Translations under genes and position numbers: made by a program | The notes under the pieces: model-generated | What the model was told of the DNA's origin: nothing | Seen by the model: only the letters and a program-made list of their open reading frames with translations | Database searches by the model: none | Shown: positions 22,501 through 30,341 of the stretch, piece by piece | Layout of the letters: each line of letters starts with the position of its first letter | Position numbering within the stretch: the first letter of the stretch is position 1 | Source: Dyella sp. RRB7 | GTDB lineage: Bacteria > Pseudomonadota > Gammaproteobacteria > Xanthomonadales > Rhodanobacteraceae | DNA: 64,000 bases | Direction: 5' to 3' | Assembly (NCBI RefSeq): GCF_022761115.1 | Contig: NZ_JAKWJS010000002.1 | Coordinates: forward strand, 496,001-560,000

Positions 22501-23883
22501 GATCCGCGCGTGGTCAACGGCTTCCGCCCGCTGCTGAAGGAAATGATCTACCAGATCGTGGTGAACCGCTCCAAGGGCTCCAAGGTGTGGGACCTGGACG
22601 GCAACGAATACGTCGATGCGCTCAATGGCTTCGGCATGAACCTGTTCGGCTGGCAGCCGGACTTCGTGCTCGACGCGGTGCGCCGCCAGCTCGACGCCGG
22701 TTACGAGATCGGCCCCCAGCATCCGCTGGCCGGCGAAGTGGCCGAGCAGATCTGCGAGCTCACCGGCTTCGACCGCGCGGCGCTGTGCAACACCGGCTCC
22801 GAGGCGGTGATGGGAACGGTGCGCATCGCGCGCACGGTCACCGGGCGCGACACGCTGGTGATCTTCACCGGCTCGTACCACGGCATCTTCGACGAGGTGA
22901 TCGTGCGCGGCACCAAGAAGCTGCGCTCGGTGCCCGCCGCGCCGGGCATCCTGCGCAATACCGCCGAGAACGTGCTGGTGCTGGACTACGGCACGCCCGA
23001 GTCGCTGGCGATCATCCGCGAGCGCGCGTCCAGCATCGCGGCAGTGCTGGTGGAGCCGGTGCAGAGCCGCCGGCCGGACTTCCAGCCACGCGACTTCCTC
23101 AAGGAGCTGCGCGCCATCACCGCCGATGCCGGTGCCTTATTGATCTTCGATGAAGTGGTGACCGGCTTCCGCTCGCATCCGCGTGGCGCGCAGGCCGTGC
23201 TCGGCATCGATGCGGACCTCGCCTCCTACGGCAAGGTGGTCGGCGGCGGCTTCCCGATCGGCGTGATCGCCGGCAAGCGCCGCTACATGGATGCGCTCGA
23301 CGGTGGCGGCTGGCAGTACGGCGATGCCTCGATACCGACCGTGGGCGTCACCTATTTCGCCGGCACCTTCGTACGCCATCCGCTGGCCCTGGCGGCGGCG
23401 CACGCGGTGCTCGACCACCTCAAGAGCAACGGCGCCGCGCTGCAGGAACGCCTCAACGCGCGCACCGGCCTGCTGATGGACGAACTCAATGCGTTCTGCG
23501 CCGGCGTGGGCGCGCCGATCAAGCTGGTGCACTTCGCCTCGGTGTGGAAGACCAACTTCACCGAGGATCACCCGTTGCAGGATCTGCTGTTCGCCATGAT
23601 GCGCAGCCGCGGCATCCATGTGCTGGACAACTTCCCCTGCTTCTTCACCACCGCGCATAGCGAGCAGGATTTCGTGGCCATCGCCAAGGCCTTCAAGGAA
23701 TCCGTGCTGGAAATGCAGGAGGCCGAATTCCTGCCGCGCCACAAGAATGTCGAGGCACTGGTGCTCGACGCCAGCCGACCGCCGGTGATGGGCGCGCGCC
23801 TGGGCAAGGACCAGGACGGCAACCCGGCGTGGTTCGTGCCCAATCCCGACGCGCCCGGCAAGTTCATGAGGGTCAACGCATGA
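16579..23883 (+). CDS. Hybrid NRPS-PKS-aminotransferase, A-T-KS-AT-T-AMT
   Basis: This 2434-residue assembly-line protein begins with a stretch of about 220 residues that looks like the rear of a condensation-type domain without its catalytic histidines. Adenylation domain: MYTSGSTGTPKG near 372, NGYGPTE, YRTGDL, VKIRGFRIELGEIE, NGKLDRRAL. Carrier: GGHS, Ser765. Ketosynthase: from about 825, Cys995 in NTACSTS, His in YVETHGTATPLGDP and KSNVGHL. Acyltransferase: GHSVGE, Ser1435, AFHS, as in malonyl-specific ATs. Carrier: LGLDSLAL, Ser1774. An Ala/Pro-rich linker follows, then a class III PLP aminotransferase (DEVVTGFR, Lys2219 in SYGKVVGGGFPIG). No KR, DH or TE is present. As in MycA/ItuA, the aminotransferase should convert the beta-keto thioester to a beta-amino acyl chain. 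The TGA overlaps the next start (ATGA). Confidence 0.95.
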   Translation: MPRVSRLVDAAEPHAVNAMNANSSEIGNAGATATGLFDVLPRRPGATAASSREACDIAVAVNATTVAPVVLLCGALALAESRLTGADSVIATVTMHGVAHQATIDVPRELGQHAWLDTVALALACAEAPTVHAAWHAIDAGSLPAFDASAASRWRLDLATSRLHGALQSPFHGESATLFARCVQHALAALSSSEEVSLGKIDLIDPAERQQLLHSWNDTAVPRHPGDTVHGLFASTARRYAARIAVASSEASLRYDELDAQADRVAAGLAAAGVKAGDTVGLLLDRSATAIIAMLGILKAGAAYLPLDASHPAERLAFTLNDARAALVIAPAQAPALAGISMPMLPLEQLQAATPPSSLPSLDGSALAYVMYTSGSTGTPKGAQIMHRAIIRLVREVDYVAFGDAPRVLHAAPLGFDASTLEIWGALLNGGTCIIHGEHIPTGCGLARTIQRYEARIAWLTAALFNAIVDDDASRLEGLRQLLIGGEALSVAHVRKAYAALPDVTIINGYGPTECTTFSATYAIPRTLDAQAHSVPIGRPIPNTTLHVLNAHGEHVPVGVAGELYIGGAGLARGYLGQPVLTAERFVPDPFGAPGDRLYRTGDLVRWLPEGVVEFIGRTDHQVKIRGFRIELGEIEAALQRQPGVRAGAVLAREDQPGQKRLVAYYVADDAALTARQLREQLAKALPEFMVPAIYLRLEALPVTPNGKLDRRALPAPDGRRPELADAYAPAAGPLEQKLCDLFAGMLGLDQVGRLDNFFDLGGHSLLAVRTVARIHAELSSTPTIPAFFGDPTPAALAALIEGRSTRSALASRMAHGRQGDQGESIAIIAMAGRFPGAGDVETFWDNLRAGRESITYFSADQLDPAVPAADRNDPAYVAARGVIDGVEDFDAAFFGMSPREAELTDPQQRIFLELCWECMERGGYVPDAHAGPVGVFGGMHNATYFQRQLSTRPDLIDKLGAFQVMLANEKDYLTTRVAHKLNLTGPAISMNTACSTSLVAICQAVAALRAGQCDMALAGGSSITCPPRSGYLSQEGSMLSPDGHTRSFDADAQGTVFSDGAAVVLLKRLSDAQRDGDTIHAVIRGIAVNNDGGIKASFTAPSSAGQAAVIAMALADAGVEARSISYVETHGTATPLGDPIEIEGLTAAFRQSTDERAFCAIGSVKSNVGHLVMAAGATSVIKTALSLRERTLPPSLHLRATNPKIDFANSPFVVNDSLRSWQAQGGPLRAGVSSFGVGGTNAHVILEEAPACEPSGQASGPQLLLLSARSANAVGEAASRLAAHLAAHPQQNLADVAHTLAIGRKAFAQRLCVVAANTEDAVERLRAVGAANARSAANPAPGVVFLFPGQGSQYAGMGRELHAGEPAFRHAIDECAKLLHSELGFDLRERLFADDADALRETSLTQPATFAIEYALAKLWMAMGLQPQAMIGHSVGEFVAAVLAGVMSLADGARLVARRGRLMQALPPGAMLSVRLDAASLAARLPETLQLAAENSPNASVVSGASADVEAFRVALERDGVACRLLQTSHAFHSAMMDPALEPFRAEVARITLSTPVIPIVSTLTGALLAHDQARSVDYWTRHLRGTVRFSTALLSQLENASSVLLEVGPRSALTTLARQHPQCRGRIVVPSLADAPHNERAAWLDAAGQLWCAGVAIAVDALDHRQRRQRVRLPTYPFERKRHWIDAALPQAAAVASPVAAPAPTLVVPPFTPPSAPLVESSMDANLPGANAGSARYPRLLAQLTELFEDVAGTELQGADPTAGFVELGLDSLALTQVALQLQKTFALKITFRELMESFSSFERLAMHIDQLLPPDATAPATPATASAVAAAPAIAAPVASGIQASASGNLVQDVIQQQMLIMQQQLALLAGAASAAPVAAAATIQPAATVAAPLPAAPVAASQPPAQDEESSLAHTTYDVKKAFGAIARIHSTQTELTERQRARLEAFMRRYIDRTRASKEYTQRHRDHLADPRVVNGFRPLLKEMIYQIVVNRSKGSKVWDLDGNEYVDALNGFGMNLFGWQPDFVLDAVRRQLDAGYEIGPQHPLAGEVAEQICELTGFDRAALCNTGSEAVMGTVRIARTVTGRDTLVIFTGSYHGIFDEVIVRGTKKLRSVPAAPGILRNTAENVLVLDYGTPESLAIIRERASSIAAVLVEPVQSRRPDFQPRDFLKELRAITADAGALLIFDEVVTGFRSHPRGAQAVLGIDADLASYGKVVGGGFPIGVIAGKRRYMDALDGGGWQYGDASIPTVGVTYFAGTFVRHPLALAAAHAVLDHLKSNGAALQERLNARTGLLMDELNAFCAGVGAPIKLVHFASVWKTNFTEDHPLQDLLFAMMRSRGIHVLDNFPCFFTTAHSEQDFVAIAKAFKESVLEMQEAEFLPRHKNVEALVLDASRPPVMGARLGKDQDGNPAWFVPNPDAPGKFMRVNA

Positions 23884-26800
23884 GCCCCAACAACACCACG
23901 CCCGCACCGAACATCGCCCCGGTCGCGGTCGACTACGATCCATTCGCCGGTGCGGCACTGGCGCGCGTGGTGCCCGCCACCGCGCCCCAGCGGGAAGTGT
24001 GGCTGGCCTCCACGCTGGAGCCTGCCGCCTCGCTCGCCTACAACGAGTCGGTCTCGTTGCGCCTCAAGGGCACGCTGGACGTGCCGGCGCTGCAGGCTGC
24101 CCTGCAACAGCTGCTGGAGCGCCATGAAGCGTTGCGCGCCACGCTGGGCAACGAGGGCGAAGAGCTATACATCGCCGCGCAGCAGGAACTGCCCTGCCCG
24201 CTGCGCGATCTTTCGGCGCTCGACGCGGCGACGCGGGACGCCGGGATCGCCGCCACGCTGCAGCGCGCCGTCACCATCCCGTTCGACCTGGAAAACGGCC
24301 CGCTGGTGCGCGCCGAGCTGTTGCGCCTGGGCGCGCAGGATCACCTGCTGGTGTTCACCGCGCACCACATCGTGTGCGATGGCTGGTCGTTCGGCGTGAT
24401 CGTGCGCGACCTGGCCGCGCTTTATGCCAGCCAGCTCGGCATCGGCAGTGAACCGGCACCCGCCAGCCTGTTTGGCGACTATGCGCTGGCCGAGGCCGCG
24501 CATGCGCAGAGCGGCGAGGGTCGCGAGGCGGAAGCCTATTGGCTCAAGCGCTTCAGCGACGCCACGCCATCGCTCGACCTGCCCACGGATCACCCGCGCC
24601 CGCGCCAGCGCACTTTCACCTCGCGCCGCGAGGACCTTGCGCTCGACGCCGCGCTGATCGCCGACATCAAGCGCATGGGCGCCCAGCGAGGCGCCAGCCT
24701 GTACGCCACCTTGCTCAGCGCGTTCGGCCTGCTGCTGCAACGGCTCAGCGGACAGGACGACGTGGTGATCGGCATCCCTTCCGCGGGACAGGCCGCCGGC
24801 GGGCTCGACACCCTGGTGGGTCATTGCGTCAACGTATTGCCGCTGCGCGTGGCGATCGATCCTGCCGCAACGTTCTCGGACAGCCTCAAGCAGGTGCGCG
24901 CCGACCTGCTCGATGCCTTCGACTACCAGCAGTACACCTTGGGCAGCCTGCTGGCGCGCCTCGCGTTGCCGCGCGATCCGGGCCGGCTGCCGCTGGTCAG
25001 CGTGCTGTTCAATCTGGATCAGGCACTGGACGAGCGCAGCGTGAGTTTCCCCGGGCTCGCCTTCGAATTCGCGGGCAACCCGCGCGCGTTCGAGAATTTC
25101 GAGCTGTTCGTCAATGCCGTGCAGGTCAACGGCGGCGTGCGCCTGGAATGCCAGTACAACAGCGACCTGTTCGATCAGGCCACCATCGCCGCGTGGCTCG
25201 ATGCCTATGCCACGCTGCTGCGCCACGCCGCGGCCACGCCCGAGCTGGCCGGTGGCGCGCTGGGCCTGGTTTCCGATGCCGCGCTGCAAGCCCTGCAGGC
25301 CCTGCAGCCGCCACGCACGGGCTATCCGGCGCAGCAACTCGCGCACGAATATTTCGAGCAGCAGGTGGATCGCGCGCCTTCGCGCACCGCCATCAGCACC
25401 GGCCCCACGCCATGGAGCTACGCCCAGCTGGAGGCGCGCGCCAATCGCATCGCGCACGTATTGCGTGAGCGCGGCGTGGCACGTGGCAGCCTGGTGGGAC
25501 TATCGCTCGCGCGTAGCGCAGACATGGTGGCCGCGCTGCTGGCGGTGCTGAAGACCGGCGCCGGCTATGTCCCGCTCGATCCCGGTTTCCCGTCCGAACG
25601 GCTCGCCTTCATGGCGGAGGATGCCTCGCTCGCCGCGTTGATCGTGGACGATGCGGCATCCACCGCCTTCGCGTTTCCCGCTGCGCAGATCCTGTCGCTT
25701 GCGCGCGACGCCCAGGCCATTGAAGCGGCCAGCCCCGCGCGACTGCCACGCGACGAGAAGGCGGCCACGCCGGAATCCGTGGCCTACCTTATCTATACCT
25801 CCGGCTCGACCGGCAAGCCCAAGGGCGTGCGCGTGCCGCATCGCGCCACCGCCAATTTCCTCAGCAGCATGCAGCGCGAGCCGGGCATCGGCGAGGACGA
25901 TCGGCTGGTCGCGGTGACCACGCTGTCCTTCGACATCGCCTTCCTGGAACTGATGCTGCCGCTCAGCGTGGGCGCCGCCATCGCCATCGCCAGCTACGAC
26001 GATGTGCGCGACGGCGCGGCCATGCGCCGCCTGGTGGAACACAGCGGCGCCACCATGATGCAGGCCACGCCGGCCGGCTGGCGCATCCTGCTGGAATCGG
26101 GCTGGCCCGGCCACGCCGGTTTCAAGGCCATCGCCGGCGGCGAGCCGCTGCCGCTGGACCTGGCCGAGACGTTGCTCGAACGCTGCGGCGAACTGTGGAA
26201 TGCCTATGGCCCCACCGAGACCACCGTGTGGTCGACGCTGTGGCGGGTGAGCCATCCGCGCGCGGGCATCTCGATCGGTCGCCCCATCGCCAATACCACG
26301 GTGCACATCCTCGACGAACTCGGCGCGCCCTGCCCGCTGGGCATGCCCGGCGAGATCTACATCGGTGGCGACGGCGTCACGCTGGGCTACCTCAACCGGC
26401 CCGAACTCAACGCCGAGCGTTTCCTGGCCGATCCCTTCGCCGGCCATGCGCAGGCTCGCATGTATCGCACCGGCGATCGCGGCCGCTGGCTGGCCAATGG
26501 CCTGCTGGAACATCGCGGCCGGCTGGATTTCCAGGTGAAGATCCGCGGCTATCGCATCGAGCTGGGCGAAATAGAAACCGCGCTGGCCGAGCTGCCCGAA
26601 GTGGCGCGCGCGGTGGTGGTGGCGCGCGAGGATCGTCCCGGCGACGTGCGCCTGGTGGCCTATGTGGTGCCCAGTGAAGGCGCCGCGATCGAAGAGACGG
26701 AACTGTGCCCGCGGCTGCGCCAGCGCTTGCCCGACTACATGCTGCCGCAGCACATGATGGCGCTGGAGGCCATTCCGCTGCTGCCCAACGGCAAGATCGA

Positions 26801-29800
26801 CCGCAAGTCGCTGCCACCGCCGCCGGTGCATTCGGTGACGGCGAACCGCGAACGACAGGCGCCGCAAACCGACACCGAGCGCCGCGTGGCGGCCGCGATG
26901 GAAACCGTGCTGGCGCTGCCCGAACTGGACGTGCGCGACAATTTCTTCGCGCTGGGCGGTCATTCGCTGCTGGCGGCCCAGCTCACCGCGCGCCTCAATC
27001 GCGAGTTCGACATCACCTTGTCGTTCCGCACGCTGTTCGATGCCCCCACCATCGCCAGCCTCGCCGCTACCGTCGACGAGCTGCGGGCCAGCGGCAAGGC
27101 GGTGGCGGCGCCCCCGATCCTGCCGCGCCCGGAACAAGGCCGCGCGCCGCTATCGCTGATGCAGCGCCGGCTGTGGGCGCTGGACGAACTGCAACCCGGG
27201 CGCGTCACCTACAACGCGCCATCCGCGCATCGCCTGCGCGGCCCGCTGCACGAAGCCGCGTTCGAGCAGGCCATGCAGGAACTGATGCGGCGGCAGCCGA
27301 TCCTGCGCACCGCGTTCCGCCACAACGGCACCGATGTCGAGCAGGTGGTGGAGGATGTCGCGCTGACCCTGTTCCCCGCCGAGGACCTGTCCGCGCTGCC
27401 GGCCGACCAGCGCGAGCAGGTGTTGATGCAACGCCTGCAGGCGCTGACCGACACGCCGTTCGAGCTGACCCGCGCGCCGCTGTTCAGCGCGCGCATGTTC
27501 CGCCTGGCCGATGACGAGCATGTGTTCTTCTTCATGCCGCACCACATCATCTGGGACGGCTGGTCGTTCGACATCCTGTATGCCGAGCTGTCGCAGCTCT
27601 ACAAGGCGTTCGCCGAGGGCAAGCCCTCGCCGCTGGCACCGTTGCCGGTGAGCTATGGCGATTTTGCCGCGTGGCACGCGCAATGGCTGGAGAGCGAACC
27701 GTTCCAGGCCCAGCTTGGCTACTGGCGCGAACGGCTGGCCCGCGCGCAGGAAACGGATGCCCTGCCCACCGACGCGCCGCGTCGTCCGGGCATGTCGGGC
27801 GTGGGCCGTACCGAATGGATCCATGTGTCCAGGGAAACCACCGACGCCATGCACGAGGTGGCGCGCCAGGCCGACGCCACGCTCAACATGGCCTTGCTGG
27901 CGCTCTATTACGTCCTGCTCAGCGGCATGTCGGGCCAACGCCATCTGGTAGTCGGCACGCCGGTGCGTGCGCGCAACCAGACCGAGGTCGAATCGGTGAT
28001 GGGTTATTTCAACAACCTGCTGCCGCTGCATGTGACGGTCGATCCCTCGCTGCGCTTCATCGACTTCGTGCGCCAGGTGAAAGATGCGGCCATCGAAAGC
28101 TTCGGCCATCCCGATGTGCCACTGGAATACCTGCTGCGCGAACTGCGCACCGGCCACGGCAACGGTGCGGTGCTGTACCAGGCGCTGTTCTCGTTCCAGG
28201 ATGCGCGCCAGCGCGTGGTCGACTGGGGTGGCCTCAGCCACGAGCAGATCCTGCTGTTCCAGAGCGGCGCCACGGAAGACCTGGGCCTGTGGTTCCTGGA
28301 GAACACCAAGGGCATGCTCGGCGGCGTCACCTACAACGCCGACATCCTGCATGCCGACACCGCGCGCCTGCAGCGCGACCGCTATCTCGCACTGATGGCG
28401 CGCGTCTGCGCCGACCCCACGCAATCGATCCAGACGCTGAACTCGGCCAGCGCCGACGAGCTGGCGCAGATCGCCCGCTGGAACACCGCGGAGCCTTCGG
28501 CCGCCGCCGCGCCAGGCGATGTCGTGACGCAATTCGAGGCGCAGGCCGATCGCGCACCCACGCAGGCGGCACTCGCCGTCGGCGGCTGGAATACCACCTA
28601 TGCCGACCTGGACGCCCGCAGCAACCGCATGGCGGCCTGCCTGCGCCAACGCGGTGTAGGCCATGGCAGCGTGCTGGGACTTTGCACCGCCCCCGGCATC
28701 GGCCGCCTCGCCGCCATGCTGGGCGCGCTCAAGACCGGTAGCACGGTGGTGCTGCTCGATCCCGATGATCCGCCGGCACGATTGCAGGACCTGATCGCCG
28801 ACGCCGGCATCGGTCTCCTGGTCGGCGATGCCGCGCTGGAGGCTTCGCTGGGCTGGCCGCGCGCGAAGGCCCTGTGGCTCGATGCGGATACCAGCGAGAT
28901 CATCGCCGCCTCCAGCCAGCGCGGCACGGCGGAATCACGCCCGCCCGACAGCGCCGCGCTGGTGGTATACGTGCCCGGGGGCGACGGCCGGCCGCAAGGC
29001 GCCGCCATCAGCCATGGCGCACTGGCGCGGCTGCTGGATGATCTGCGCGGCGCACTCGACCTCACGGCCAGCGATCGCGTATTGGGCATGGCGCCGGCCG
29101 ACACCGGCCTGGCCATCGTCGAACACCTGTTGCCCTTGTGCACGGGCGCCACCTTCGTGCTCGCCAGCCTGCATCACGCCAGCGATGGCGAGTTGCTCGC
29201 CAGCCTGATGCAGGCCACCCGTACCAACGTGATGTTCGCCCCGCCTGCCGCGTGGCGCGCGCTGCTGGCCGCCAGCTGGAGCGGCGACCCACAGCTCAAG
29301 GCGATCTGCGCCGGCGACGCACCGACGCCGGAACTCGCGGCCCGGCTGGCATCGCGCTGCGCCGGGCTGTGGAGCCTGTTCGGCGCGGACGACAGCGCCT
29401 TCGTCGCTACCTTCGGCCGCATCGATCGTCCCGCCGATGGCCTGCATCACGGCCGTCCGCTCGCCGCCACCACGGCGTGGATACTCGATGCCCAGCAGCG
29501 CCCGTGCCCGATCGGTGCCATCGGCGAGATCCATCTGGATGGCCAAACGCTGAGCACGCCTTTCGGCCAGCGCGCGACGGCGACGCCGGTCCGCAGCGTG
29601 TCCGTCACCGGTGCGCCGGCCCTTCGCGCCACGGGCTACCGTGGCCGCTGGCTTGCCGATGGCCAGGTGCAGGCGCTGGGCCGCCTCGACCGCCGCGTGC
29701 GCGTGAACGGCCACGAGGTCACGCCCGCTTCGGTGGAAGCGCTACTGCGCAACCAGCCCGGCGTTGCCCAGGCCATTACGATGTCGCGCGCGGATGCCGC

Positions 29801-30311
29801 CGGCGACATGCAGGTGGATGCCTATGTGGTGGCGGCGCCAGGCGCCGCGCTCGATCGCGATGCACTGCGCACGGCACTGGGGCGCACCCTGGCCGCGCAT
29901 GAAATGCCGCGGCATCTGGTCCTGCTGGAATCGCTGCCCCTGCTGGCCGATGGCCATGTGGATGTTGCCGCGCTGCCGCTGCCGGGTGCGCACACCGACG
30001 ATCTGGCCGCGCTTGCCGTACAACCCAGGACACCGGGCGAGCAGCGGCTCGCCGCGCTGTGGTGTGAGCTGCTGCATCTCACCCAGGTGCGCACCAGCGA
30101 CAATTTCTTCGACATCGGCGGCCATTCGCTGCTGGCCGTGGAAATGGCGGCGCGCGTGCAGCGCGATACCGGCGTGCGGCTGAACCTGCTGGATATCGCC
30201 AACGGCACGCTCGGCACGCTGGCGGCGGAGCTGCCCGGCGCAGCGCCCGCGCAGACCGAGCGACCGACGCCGCTGGGGCAACGCCTGCGCCATCTGTTCG
30301 GACGACGCTGA
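23880..30311 (+). CDS. NRPS, C-A-T-C-A(degenerate)-T, no thioesterase
   Basis: This 2143-residue NRPS starts at the ATG overlapping the previous TGA. C1: HHIVCDGWS, catalytic His163. A1: YTSGSTGKPKG near 639, NAYGPTETT, YRTGD, VKIRGYRIELGEIE, NGKIDRKSL, all intact. T1: Ser1029 in GGHSLL. C2: HHIIWDGWS, His1222. The second A-like domain has lost every ATP-site motif: A3 reads YVPGGDGRPQG, A5 reads LFGADDS, A7 reads TGYRGRW, A8 reads RRVRVNGHEVTPASVE and A10 reads DGHVDVAAL without its lysine. T2: Ser2083 in GGHSLL. The protein ends about 60 residues later with no thioesterase, reductase or terminal C domain. It should accept the beta-amino acyl chain of the upstream protein, add one amino acid via A1, and hold another unit on T2 that must be loaded in trans or from A1. 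The amino acids selected cannot be assigned with confidence. Confidence 0.94.
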   Translation: MSPNNTTPAPNIAPVAVDYDPFAGAALARVVPATAPQREVWLASTLEPAASLAYNESVSLRLKGTLDVPALQAALQQLLERHEALRATLGNEGEELYIAAQQELPCPLRDLSALDAATRDAGIAATLQRAVTIPFDLENGPLVRAELLRLGAQDHLLVFTAHHIVCDGWSFGVIVRDLAALYASQLGIGSEPAPASLFGDYALAEAAHAQSGEGREAEAYWLKRFSDATPSLDLPTDHPRPRQRTFTSRREDLALDAALIADIKRMGAQRGASLYATLLSAFGLLLQRLSGQDDVVIGIPSAGQAAGGLDTLVGHCVNVLPLRVAIDPAATFSDSLKQVRADLLDAFDYQQYTLGSLLARLALPRDPGRLPLVSVLFNLDQALDERSVSFPGLAFEFAGNPRAFENFELFVNAVQVNGGVRLECQYNSDLFDQATIAAWLDAYATLLRHAAATPELAGGALGLVSDAALQALQALQPPRTGYPAQQLAHEYFEQQVDRAPSRTAISTGPTPWSYAQLEARANRIAHVLRERGVARGSLVGLSLARSADMVAALLAVLKTGAGYVPLDPGFPSERLAFMAEDASLAALIVDDAASTAFAFPAAQILSLARDAQAIEAASPARLPRDEKAATPESVAYLIYTSGSTGKPKGVRVPHRATANFLSSMQREPGIGEDDRLVAVTTLSFDIAFLELMLPLSVGAAIAIASYDDVRDGAAMRRLVEHSGATMMQATPAGWRILLESGWPGHAGFKAIAGGEPLPLDLAETLLERCGELWNAYGPTETTVWSTLWRVSHPRAGISIGRPIANTTVHILDELGAPCPLGMPGEIYIGGDGVTLGYLNRPELNAERFLADPFAGHAQARMYRTGDRGRWLANGLLEHRGRLDFQVKIRGYRIELGEIETALAELPEVARAVVVAREDRPGDVRLVAYVVPSEGAAIEETELCPRLRQRLPDYMLPQHMMALEAIPLLPNGKIDRKSLPPPPVHSVTANRERQAPQTDTERRVAAAMETVLALPELDVRDNFFALGGHSLLAAQLTARLNREFDITLSFRTLFDAPTIASLAATVDELRASGKAVAAPPILPRPEQGRAPLSLMQRRLWALDELQPGRVTYNAPSAHRLRGPLHEAAFEQAMQELMRRQPILRTAFRHNGTDVEQVVEDVALTLFPAEDLSALPADQREQVLMQRLQALTDTPFELTRAPLFSARMFRLADDEHVFFFMPHHIIWDGWSFDILYAELSQLYKAFAEGKPSPLAPLPVSYGDFAAWHAQWLESEPFQAQLGYWRERLARAQETDALPTDAPRRPGMSGVGRTEWIHVSRETTDAMHEVARQADATLNMALLALYYVLLSGMSGQRHLVVGTPVRARNQTEVESVMGYFNNLLPLHVTVDPSLRFIDFVRQVKDAAIESFGHPDVPLEYLLRELRTGHGNGAVLYQALFSFQDARQRVVDWGGLSHEQILLFQSGATEDLGLWFLENTKGMLGGVTYNADILHADTARLQRDRYLALMARVCADPTQSIQTLNSASADELAQIARWNTAEPSAAAAPGDVVTQFEAQADRAPTQAALAVGGWNTTYADLDARSNRMAACLRQRGVGHGSVLGLCTAPGIGRLAAMLGALKTGSTVVLLDPDDPPARLQDLIADAGIGLLVGDAALEASLGWPRAKALWLDADTSEIIAASSQRGTAESRPPDSAALVVYVPGGDGRPQGAAISHGALARLLDDLRGALDLTASDRVLGMAPADTGLAIVEHLLPLCTGATFVLASLHHASDGELLASLMQATRTNVMFAPPAAWRALLAASWSGDPQLKAICAGDAPTPELAARLASRCAGLWSLFGADDSAFVATFGRIDRPADGLHHGRPLAATTAWILDAQQRPCPIGAIGEIHLDGQTLSTPFGQRATATPVRSVSVTGAPALRATGYRGRWLADGQVQALGRLDRRVRVNGHEVTPASVEALLRNQPGVAQAITMSRADAAGDMQVDAYVVAAPGAALDRDALRTALGRTLAAHEMPRHLVLLESLPLLADGHVDVAALPLPGAHTDDLAALAVQPRTPGEQRLAALWCELLHLTQVRTSDNFFDIGGHSLLAVEMAARVQRDTGVRLNLLDIANGTLGTLAAELPGAAPAQTERPTPLGQRLRHLFGRR

Positions 30312-30341
30312 CATGAACGCATCGGTTTGGGGGAAGCCGAT

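Noticed and set aside
30060-30314. Hidden thioesterase at the end of the NRPS
   Set aside because: The residues after the last carrier are too few and contain no GxSxG motif.
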